Both the position numbers and the translations under genes were made by a program. The notes below the pieces were generated by a model. The model was given only the letters and a program-made list of their open reading frames with translations, did not search any database and was not told the origin of the DNA. Shown here piece after piece: positions 55,029 to 64,000 of a stretch of DNA of 64,000 nucleotides. The stretch's first letter is position 1, and each line of letters opens with the position of its first letter. Origin of the DNA: Panorpa germanica (taxonomy: Eukaryota; Arthropoda; Insecta; Mecoptera; Panorpidae); NCBI GenBank assembly GCA_963678705.1, contig OY783206.1, forward strand, positions 20,347,807 to 20,411,806, written 5' to 3'.

Positions 55029-58000
55029 TCTCTATAAGCTAGTAAAGTGCACTACCAATTCTGGTAACCAGCAGCCGCCACTGGACTACAGTAGACTGAA
55101 GAGGACTTCATTAAATGAAATAATAAATAGATATGTTGTGTCACTGGAGGTGAACACATACCGTGCAAGTTGAATAAACCTATTGTTAAATATCTTGGGC
55201 AACACTACACCATTTTTAATTGATAACACTTCGAATGCCAGCTCTTAAATTTAGTCCTGTAATCAAATAAACCGGAAAGACGAAGAACCGGCCATAAGTA
55301 ATTCTTAATGTAGTCTGAAATGTGCAGTAAGTTACGTCGGGTACTTTGCGAAACCACGCAATATATTGAGGACAAGCAGTAGGAGTGGGAGTGAAAGGAG
55401 TGTGTTGTGAGAGTGAGAGGATCCTACGAAGTACTTTGTAGGAAATTAGTAAATGAGACAAATATATTAAAAGACAAGGACAGTAATAGGTTCAGGTAAT
55501 TATAATGTTAAGACCAAATAGAAACAATAGAAGCTAGGAAATTGTTAGGTGACTAAAAGATTAATCAATGGGCCCTTTAAGACCTAAACACAGTGAGATG
55601 AACTTAAATTTACAGACAGAGATGGAGATTAAATTTACATTTTTAACATACGAACCCTACACCGACACCAACGGATGTTTTGCGATTTACAAAGAGCATA
55701 ATTCCAATAGAGCTGCGTACCTTATAAGAGGATAATCCCTTATTCCAGTAAATTATCCAATAAATATATTGTTAACGAATGTGTACATTCATCTAAGTCC
55801 AGCTCTGCTATTTTTAAATTAAACAATATTACCCAGTAAACAATTTGCTGAAGTGCCCTATTTGGTGAAGTTCAAATCACTCGTACAATTCTATTCTAAC
55901 GCTTTACAAGTTCTCTACCTGTCACAGATTTTGTGTTAGTTTTTCATAATAATATTCTTTCTTTTTCCAACATCATTCATTCATTTCTGTTTCTTTCCCA
56001 CATGGATATATTTTTTTTAAGTTCACTTTCATCTCATTTATTCCAAAGTGAGAGAGAAACGAGATGGGTTAGACAAGTAAAATATATTTTTCACCGTTAC
56101 ACTTGTATACTTGTATAGTATTTCGTTCAGTACAGTATGTTTAAAGTATATGCTATCCTTTTTCAACAAATATTTCTTTAATGGTAATAGACAGACGCTA
56201 TCTCCCTCAATCCCCGAATATAATGTATATAAACGAAGATAGAATCTAGCGATGGTAAGACAGAGGTTTTAAACCTAACGCAGACCTGCCGATCGTGGAT
56301 TTTTGAATCACCAAAACAATGTAAAAAACTAATATAACGAGTATTGTTGAAGATGAATAATATTCATTAAAAAAATCACGATCCGTACTAAAGATTACAT
56401 CTATTTATTTCTTCATTTAAATATTTATATTTTGCAGACTCTTAAAAGTAGAATTCCATTAAGTTTTATACCCCTGCTAGTGTCAAGTTTATAACTCCGG
56501 TCATAAATCATAAACCGACTCCGCTTTTAATTCAACAGTGAACCGTCGTTGCGATCTCTGTAGCTCATAAAAAGGGCCTTTCCTATGAACGACTGAATAG
56601 AAAACGAAAGCGTTCCAGACAAAAAACTCATGATATGTAATAGAAATTAAGTAGAATTTACTCCAAAATGTTTACTGGGTATTGTACTGATAATGCTACT
56701 ATACAAACAACCTGACATCAGGTATCCCTACAACTGTGGCAATACTACTTAACTTACTATTTATGACCGGAAATAATATGTATTATTGCATAAGTTGCAA
56801 CCCTTTTAATAAAAGGTGGCATAGGCTGGACAGGTCTTTAAAGAATACTTTAGAGTTAGTTTAGGATTCAGTCGGTCTCTATCTGAGGTCAGACAGGATC
56901 TCTAAATTACAATAACTACTTCTATTTTTTTATTACTTTACTTCTCTGAAGACAAACGTATTTAGTTTCTTCACGGTACGGACAAATTATAACAACCACG
57001 CTTAGAGTATATAAGCTAGAGGATATTTTCAAACAATTAAAAATAAGCTTAGCTAAAGAGAATAATTATATTTCTAATATTCAACTAATAGATATTGTGA
57101 ACAATAATAATATCTACGTTAATTAGAGCGAAAGCGTGTATTTTATAATTCACCTAGACAATTTCAATGATTTTGTTAAAGTTTAATGTTGTTTAAAGGT
57201 GAATTAATGTTTTTGGAGTGGGGGAAACGGTTTGTGGACAAACAACGAATTGTATTGGTGGAGTGAGAAAGGGAAGGAAGAGTGGAGGTTGAGAAATTAT
57301 CCCAAACAATAGACATTAACCCTCGAAGTAACAAACCGCAATGAGCTAAACAAAGGCAAGAGCTACAGAGCTGTAAAAGATGGAGAATAAAATATATCTT
57401 TGTGATAAGATATATCGTATGCCCCATGTTCATTTTCGAAAATCTCCTAGCGTAGTGGCAATTACGAAAAGATTAGAATAGCATAGGTGATATTAAGATA
57501 ATACCTTAATAAACATTAAAGCTACGTTAAATATTGAAGTCATATTTAGCAGTAATAAGTTGTTCCCGCTGAGCGGGAAATCTGGACGATTTCGAATATT
57601 CACTTCGAAATAACAAATCGCGAAACTCAAAACCTTTTTCTGTATTATAATTTGCAACGAAACTGTGTTATAATAATTATTACTTCCTTTTTTAAAAAGC
57701 GCGCCATTCAGTCAGTTGTGTAGTAGCGGAGCGCTAGTGGTCTCGTTCGAGAGGCGGGACAATACATTTTTGTCCTAACACAGTTCAGTCGCCAGGGTAC
57801 TATCACTTAGAGTAAAATGATTGGACATGGAATAAACCGCTTTAGGTGACCCCTGTTGGAATATTATATCTCTATGAACTAATATTTTGGGCGACTGAAC
57901 ATCTGAAGAGAAGGAAGTGAGTGAAGTGTAAACATATTCTCCTCCTCCCCCCACACTTCCTTGAATTAATTGAATAACATTGAATTAAGAAAAAAACAAA

Positions 58001-58042
58001 TAAAATTTTTCTTAATTCATACAATGGGTTTTATTAAATTTT
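55029..58042. other. Repeat-rich non-coding DNA
   Basis: 55632-55690 is a piece of the CTTGCGGTAC repeat (ACATACGAACCCTACACCGA). 55775-55840 and 56690-57000 are relatives of 31255-31510. 57690-57790 is a GC-richer patch. The ORFs in this stretch have no domain features and no splice support. No host gene seen. Confidence 0.4.
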
Positions 58043-58043
58043 A

Positions 58044-58190
58044 GCTGGTAGATGCGATGTTGCAGATAGGTGCGATTTCGCAAGTAGGTAGCGATGTCGC
58101 TAGTCGGTGTAATGTCGCAGGTAGATGTCGTAATTATCGCAGTTATATGCTTTATCGTTGGTAGGTTCCATGTCGCGACTGGTAGATGCG
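58044..58190 (+). repeat. Degenerate minisatellite, GGTAGATGCGATGTCGCA units
   Basis: About eight imperfect units of roughly 17-20 bp with a core of GTAG(A/G)TGCGATGTCGCA. Units differ by substitutions and small indels (TAGGTGCGATTTCGCA, GTAGCGATGTCGC, GGTGTAATGTCGCAG). Each unit contains a small GCGA...TCGC palindrome. No coding frame. Confidence 0.7.
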
Positions 58191-58195
58191 TTATT

Positions 58196-58490
58196 ACACG
58201 AAAATTACAGCAAGCGGTATTCGTTTTCTTATAAAATATGTTGAAAGTGATTCATCTAAAGTATTTCCGTCAAAACTATATAGACGTCCATTAATCCGAA
58301 TTAAAAAGAAGTAATTTTTCATATAATTTTATGAAATAATTTTATGTGAAGTTAGATTTTTTGGTATTATATTAAAAAGTATAAGAATCGCAGATAGTTG
58401 TCAGCGTATGGTTCGTATATTGAAAATTAAAATTTTAACAATCAAAATCTTAAAATTTAGTACCGCAAGGAGTATTGAAACTTTTTCTAC
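58196..58490. repeat. CTTGCGGTAC dispersed repeat, rearranged copy
   Basis: The left part (AAATTACAGCAAGCGGTATTC) is in plus orientation, while the right part (GTACCGCAAGGAGTATTGAA) is in minus orientation. The two ends of the family are therefore brought together head to head. Confidence 0.5.
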
Positions 58491-59089
58491 GTTTAAAATA
58501 CATTAATCAGTGACCAACATGCTTGCCATCTTACATGTTGGCTGAGCCATTTACCCAACCCCAATCCAATATATTCGAGTGTATACACGACGAGGCCCTT
58601 TATATGTTTCAACATTTCAACAACAACCGGTAACTCGTACCCCTTAATAAATGAAATCAAAGATAGAATATATCCTTGTTAGTTACAGATTCTTCCGCTA
58701 GATGGTTTTACACATTCGCGGTTGATTAGCCTTGAATTTTTTAAGTTTTAAACAACATACAGAACCAACCCTGATAATGATGATGTGAAAATAACATGGT
58801 CAATTGAGACTTACAGAGTATAAGAATATAATTGGCTGAAAACGGCTAAAAACCCTACGATGTTCATATCGGTGAAAGAAAAATTGGAAAATTGAGCCAT
58901 GGCGAGAGGAAAAGGGGTATGAGGGAGTGTAGCAGTAAAGGATGGGTGTTACAGGGAAAACAGAATATTTAAAGGCTAGTACAGGCTGCGATAGAAGTCG
59001 TTCTCATTTATTTTTATAAGGTTGTCTTTAAAAAAGTCATTTTTGTGTTGTAGTCGAGGCGCAACTATCCAGAAATGTTTCTCTTAATT
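58491..59089. other. Non-coding DNA
   Basis: Nothing recognised. Confidence 0.3.
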
Positions 59090-59440
59090 ATTCAATGTGG
59101 AATATTGGTGGAAAAGTTGGGATGAAGCGAAGTACCATACAAGATAAAGAGAGTTGTTGAGGAGGAGGATGCCAGAGTACCTGGAAAAGCAAGGAGGTAA
59201 GGATACAAATGAACGAAGAAAATGGAAGAAGGTATTGTAGAAAAGAAGGCGAGAAAACATGGAGGATGTGTGGGACGGAGAATGAAGAAATTGGAGCACA
59301 TTACGACTAGGTAGACAGATAGGACAAAGTGAAAATTTGATTAAGCCTAGAGAATACATTGCAAGGAAAGAGTAAAGGAAGAGGATGGCGAAAGAGAGAA
59401 GAAGGCCAAAGTAGAGGAAGATATATTTTACTTGTAAATT
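59090..59440 (+). pseudogene. Decayed R1-like LINE 3' end
   Basis: Purine-rich on the plus strand and collinear with 32760-33000 (GAGGAGGATGCCAGAGTACC versus GAGGAGGATGGCGTAGTACC; later GGAGCACATTA). Frames are broken. The minus-strand ORF over it is a composition artefact. Confidence 0.45.
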
Positions 59441-59535
59441 AGGTTTTAAAATTAAGTTTAGTTTAAAGGAAATTAAATGGAATGGTAAGTAAGGCATCTT
59501 CAATGCTCCAAGTACTCATCACACAGACAAAACTG

Positions 59536-60436
59536 TGTAACAGTCCCATAGATTCATTAATTATTGATATATTATTACTGACTATTTAGGAAGCAGTGTA
59601 AAGGTTCATATATAAACTAAAACGTAGATTTTTAATGATTTTAAGACGCCTAACTGGCGGGCACATTATTTAGATTAAGTAATGCTTTATCAATAGAACC
59701 ACGACGCATATTATTATAATTTGTTTAATTCTTCAAACTGGCGATGTAGTATTTACATTAACTTTTAAAAGAAATATTAATTAACTAAACCTTTGTTCAA
59801 AGCACGTAGAGTTTCAAATAATGTTTATATTAGAACCAAATACCAAAATCCAAAGAAGTGGTGACGAAACGAGTTCAAATGAGATCATTTTTAAACTATA
59901 TAAACCTAGAAAATAAGCGATTCTTGGTCATTCCATCCAGACCCAGTCAAAGAGGAGTCGCGCCTCGGAAGTTGAAAGATCACCCTTTTGTTAAGAAATA
60001 GTTAATCAGTCGCCTTGATATAAGAATTATAAAGTTACTAAAATAATTATTAAAGAATATTGTCTATTATCCAATAAAAGTGAAAGAAATGTATTAACTA
60101 GTTGAATGTTCAATAAAGAAAATAAGTGTTAATGAACACATTGTTTTAATTGTAAAGTACTTAGAATTAACGGTCGCGTCGCGTTAAAATAAAGTGATTG
60201 TTCGTTGCAGAGATAGCAGCCTGCAGAGAACACAAAGTAAGTAAACCTAAAATATTTCTATAATATTATTAGATGAAGTACTAAGTCCTGATAGATATAT
60301 AAGACATCCACAATAAGCTCAGGTCATCCGACTCAAGGTGATACAGTTCACTTAAAGAACCCTTCGCTAGAGAGGATTGTATAATCGCTCTCTTAAAATA
60401 AGTAAACTACCACCGTATATAAGGAGTAGGGTTACA
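59536..60436 (+). mobile_element. Solo LTR, Ty3/gypsy-like
   Basis: 901 bp starting TGTAACAGTCCC and ending GGGTTACA, flanked by a 4-bp duplication ACTG (59532-59535 and 60437-60440). A TATA-like ACTATATAAACC (about 59898) and poly(A)-type AATAAA signals (about 60074, 60112) lie in LTR-like order. Removing it restores ACAAAACTGCAATATGCCTG, matching the uninterrupted relative at 36475-36495 except for one base. No internal region or second LTR is present. A 4-6 bp duplication suits Ty3/gypsy, but the superfamily is inferred. Confidence 0.75.
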
Positions 60437-61080
60437 ACTGCAATATGCCTGAACACTTTAAACAGATATTTGAAAGCAAAGAAAGTCCAAAAAAAACCTT
60501 TTTGACTTTATCCATGAAACTAATTTAATCTCCTTATTTTAAATAACCATACTCATATTTATAAAGTTTAAATTATGTATTACAAATGTTTATAATAAAT
60601 GTATATATTGTTTTAAGTGTTAATAACTATCAAACGTTGATGCACTTAATTAAAAATTAAAAATATTATTAGATATTCGAAAAAATTAAAAGAACCAATA
60701 GAGGTATATTAGCACATACTTCAAAAAACGAAAACATAGGACCATAAAATAGTAGTTGATATTTTTTTTTTAATCAGATTGTACAAAGACCATGATTGTA
60801 TGAAAATATAAAAGGCGCGCGCAGTTTACACGCCAAGGTGAACAATAATTTAACTACCTGTATGTCTGCAGGTGCATGCTACTTTAGTTGCCGGTTATAA
60901 TATTTGAAGGGGAAATATCAACCCTCATATGTCACTTTCATTATTATAAGCTTTATAAATTTTCATCCCGATTTAAACTTAACATTTCTGGACGAGATTG
61001 GTACAGAATAATTTTGTCTTTTTACTTATCCCGGTTCTTTAAATGACTTTTTTAATTGTTTACATCTTAAATAATATTGC
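60437..61080. repeat. Right part of the repeat split by the solo LTR, then AT-rich DNA
   Basis: To about 60680 it aligns loosely with 36485-36660 (CAATATGCCTGAA; GTTGATGCACTTAAT). The remainder has no supported feature. Confidence 0.45.
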
Positions 61081-61084
61081 AACC

Positions 61085-61165
61085 AGACGACACAGTGGAT
61101 GATAGCATTGATGCTTGACGTTAGACTGCTGTGTTTTTAGGTTCGATCTCCGGACCAGAATTCTA
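61085..61165 (+). repeat. tRNA-derived SINE head, candidate
   Basis: B-box-like GGTTCGATCTC at 61140-61150 (10 of 11 to GGTTCGANTCC) and an A-box-like ACACAGTGGATGATAGC about 45 bp upstream, with tRNA-like spacing. A short AT-rich tail follows. No second copy was found in the window, so the call is tentative. Confidence 0.35.
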
Positions 61166-61894
61166 CTTTCTGGGTTTGGATATAATAAAAAGAAATGGAT
61201 ATAGGATAAGACAGGGTATATGCATGTTTAAGAAAGCAACGAGGAATCCAATAAAAGGACATCTAGAGGCGATTTCTTAGTCAGACCATAGTGCAGTTAT
61301 TGTTGAAATAAAAGTAAAATGAACCACCCATATAACGAAAAATTAAAAATGAGATACAAAGAAAAAGAATATTGGAAGATGACCAGTGGATTTATTGATG
61401 AAATTATGATTATTGTAAAATGAAATGTGAAATCGAAATTATAGCATACCATAGTTATTAAAGAAATATAGTATGTAAATCAAAATGTATATATTGATTA
61501 AACTATTCAAAGTTGATGCACTTAAAGCAAATATATTTTATAATATTGCAACTGTTTAAAACAAATCACATTTGAGATCCTAATAGTTAACTTTATCAGT
61601 ACTTGTAATATACATTTCTAGTATTTAAGATATTGTTCGCAACCCAAATTAAAGCGTGTTATTCTATGAGAAGAATAGTCAATTTTACGGGAGGCCTTCT
61701 TCAACGGGGGGATCACAAAGCAATCTTTAACAAATTTATACTGGATTATAACCTAAATAATTTACACTGAATGGAATGGACAAAACACTGTACTGGATAA
61801 AAGGAATCTGGCGATTGGTTAGTATTAATTCTGTTTTTAATAGATTACACATTTAGATTCATCTGAATTTGAATTTCAATTGAATCATTACAAA
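61166..61894. other. AT-rich non-coding DNA
   Basis: GTTGATGCACTTAAAGC at about 61512 is a further scrap of the 36125/59480 repeat. No gene seen. Confidence 0.35.
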
Positions 61895-62562
61895 AAAACG
61901 AATACCGCTCGCTGAAATTTTATTTACAGGACAAAATTTGTCATATGCTCAATGACTGATTCTACGTTTTTTAAAATAATTGTAAGAAAATTATTGCCGA
62001 CGGTGTCTGTGTAGAGTTCGTATGCTAAAAATGCAAATTGTAAAGCATCATTCCACTCACTGCTTTAATTTTATTTTGTATTTAATTTAAATTGTTTGGC
62101 ATATAGCAATACGTGGTCATTCACAGTACCATTTTTAATTTAATTTATTTCTTAAGTTTTCTTAGGTTTTTTAGAACCTTACAAGGTCCAATGTTTTAAA
62201 TTAAAAATATTAAATTAAGAAAACCTGTATTATATTATAACCTCAAAAATGTCAGTTTTTGGAAAATATAGAAGTTTCTATTACTAATTGTTATTAAAAA
62301 TAGCAATTTTAATTATTTCACATTCAATTTTGTCCAACTGTCAAAATTTATATTACTAACGATGCATACGCACCAACTAAATTAACTAAACTTAAATTAA
62401 AACAGAAATGTGAAAAGGAATGCTTAAACGAGAATCTAAAATCTAGATTACAATATTAAATAAAAACAGTAAATGAAATATCAAAACAGTGAGTGGGAAT
62501 GAGGCTTAGGTCAAAATTTAAAAATGTAGTACCGCAAGGAGTATTGAAACTTTTTCTACGAC
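61895..62562 (-). repeat. CTTGCGGTAC dispersed repeat, interrupted copy
   Basis: 61895-62045 is the inner part (CCGACGGTGTCTGTG, GTTCGTATGCTAAAAATGCA) and 62512-62562 the end (GTACCGCAAGGAGTATTGAA, TTTTTCTACG), both in minus orientation. About 460 bp of AT-rich sequence lies between them. Confidence 0.55.
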
Positions 62563-63446
62563 ATTAATAAATATGTTTATTTAAATTTTCAAGATGATCA
62601 TAAGGAAAATGTTTTTCTTGGGAACGTCTTTAATTCCCCTATATACGTTTTCCTTCAGCTTTACAGTGAAACGTGAGAATATGAAGAGAATTTCCCCAGT
62701 CACTTAGGATGATGTATCTCCTTAAACGTCGCGACGCATGGAACGTCATATGTATATGCATGCAACAGACGACCTCTTCTCCAGTTGTCATGGTAACCGC
62801 AACAATGGTATGGCCATGGTTCTAGGACGAGTTGCATCTACACTACTTACACACTCCCCATCTCTCTCTCCCCCCCTTGGGGTTTCAGGATCCGCTGGGC
62901 ATGCCCGTATGGCAGCTCGCGATAAGCTGAATATTTGTGAAGCAATCATCGCGCTTCTGTTTATATACCGAGTATACTCCACGGTTGACTGTTTTCCGCA
63001 CATACCCCCCCCCCCCTCTGTATCATCTGCATCCCCTAAATCCTCCTCCTCACCCTTATCCACCTGCTAACCCCACAATCTTCATAAAGAGACGTACAGT
63101 CGGTTTCTACGGCAATTAGAATATAAACAAATTGATACGGACGAAATATTTATAGCAAACAAACATATAAATATACACTTGGAACATTACAATATAGGAT
63201 TATTATTCTGTGGGTTTTGATTCACGTTGTTTACCACGGGAATGAACGCCGCCTTGTGAACAGAGAAAAACTAATGTTGACATTAACTATGTACTAGATA
63301 GCGCGTGAACTCGCTGTTGAATGTTAGTGAAGTGCTCTACATTGATGCAGCTCAATACCTATGAGACATACAAGAAGATGTTGTACGCACAAATTGTAGG
63401 AAATCTTCTCTATCAGATTCGCAAACTTAACGCATAAAGTAATTTA
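62563..63446. other. Non-coding DNA with a C-rich, CpG-containing patch
   Basis: 62730-63080 is GC-richer than its surroundings and carries overlapping ORFs on both strands (62738-63070 plus, 63063-62788 minus). Neither shows a domain, and their overlap with runs such as CCCCCCCCCC at 63006 argues for chance. It might be a promoter or first-exon region of a gene beyond the window; unproven. 63311-63410 repeats 49975-50080. Confidence 0.35.
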
Positions 63447-63911
63447 CGCCTGTCGTACACTGCAAGCATATTTAATCGAATAATCGCCGGACGTATACGC
63501 GCTACTACGCTTTACCTATCCGAATCCTGTAAATGTAATGAACCTTTGCACATTGCAAGCGACAAAGCCGTTTGTTACTGGCGTAACGTATCTCTCATAT
63601 TGGAACCGAATTTCAACGAATTTTAACCAAGCGAATACACAATGCAACACTAAACCTATCTAAACTTTGTAAATGCAATCAGCCGTCTCAGATTGGAACG
63701 GAATCCAGTAGTCTCTCTCATAACAGTGGTGTATCGATAAAAATTAAAGCAAAAGTTTGTTCTTATTATAAATTATGTTAGTGCAAAACAACTTCAATAC
63801 ACCCTACAGTACACAAGTTTGACTTGGCGTACTGTCGTATCGGTACGTGGTATGTATGTATTGTGACACAACACATGCAAAGAAGAGCATGCTTACAGTG
63901 TGTGACAGGCC
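63447..63911 (+). repeat. Harbinger-like MITE family 2 (copy C)
   Basis: 465 bp, CGCCTGTCGTACACTGCAAG to CAGTGTGTGACAGGCC, followed by TAA. It is close to copy A inside (CGTATACGCG, TTTACCTATCCGAA) and lacks the insertion seen in copy B. The following 89 bp also match the sequence after copy B. Confidence 0.68.
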
Positions 63912-64000
63912 TAAGGAATATTTAAGGTTAGCAAATTTGTTTTTAATCCTAAGTAACTAAGGTATTGTTAAAAATGTAGTTTTCCTTTTCTAAATAAATA

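Noticed and set aside
59084..59503. 139-codon minus-strand ORF rich in Leu/Phe/Ser, looking like a membrane protein
   Set aside because: It is the complement of purine-rich LINE debris; hydrophobicity is a by-product of the pyrimidine-rich strand.
62738..63070. 110-codon ORF in a GC-richer patch, with an opposing 91-codon ORF
   Set aside because: The overlapping ORFs on both strands reflect low stop density in C/T-rich sequence; they include homopolymer runs and show no domain or clear start context.

Overview
This is an AT-rich, repeat-dense stretch of an animal nuclear genome, almost certainly an insect. The signs are spliceosomal introns with GT/AG borders, AATAAA polyadenylation signals, a BEL/Pao retrotransposon primed by tRNA-Tyr, non-LTR retrotransposons with RNase H domains, Harbinger-like and Tc1/mariner-like DNA elements, and a SIAH-type E3 ligase gene. 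I cannot fix the order or species from sequence alone. There is nothing bacterial here: no operons, CRISPR arrays, tRNA genes or rRNA genes.

Layout. (1) 38-4452: the last three exons of an unrecognised host gene (+) with a histidine-rich segment, a possible alternative terminal exon (816-850) and a long, repeat-filled last intron. (2) 6117-15336: a complete BEL/Pao LTR retrotransposon with 722-bp LTRs differing at one visible position, a CTTAT target duplication and a tRNA-Tyr primer site. Its single 963-codon ORF lacks the reverse transcriptase and integrase catalytic cores. Its 5' leader carries a 3.9-kb inverted-repeat structure (7442-11354) with two 1.07-kb arms around a broken gene for a FEN/XPG(PIN)-like nuclease with a cysteine-rich tail. 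This is the best candidate in the window for a poorly described element. (3) 15685-17516: a decayed DDE-transposase element whose terminal repeats match those of small MITEs elsewhere in the window. (4) 17.5-38.5 kb: mostly nested MITEs, mariner remnants, LINE tails and AT-rich sequence, with three scattered candidate host exons (29332, 34765, 36788). (5) 39673-42765: a two-exon SIAH-like gene whose intron holds an antisense LINE fragment. (6) 43971-49724: a full-length, apparently intact two-ORF LINE on the minus strand, with a poly(A) tail and a 12-bp target duplication. (7) 49.7-64 kb: no convincing host gene, but repeats including a 901-bp solo LTR with a 4-bp target duplication, a minisatellite and a SINE-like head.

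The window is dominated by mobile DNA at different ages. The LINE and the BEL element look recent, while most other copies are decayed. Nested insertions allow several relative datings, because uninterrupted relatives of interrupted repeats are present in the same window.
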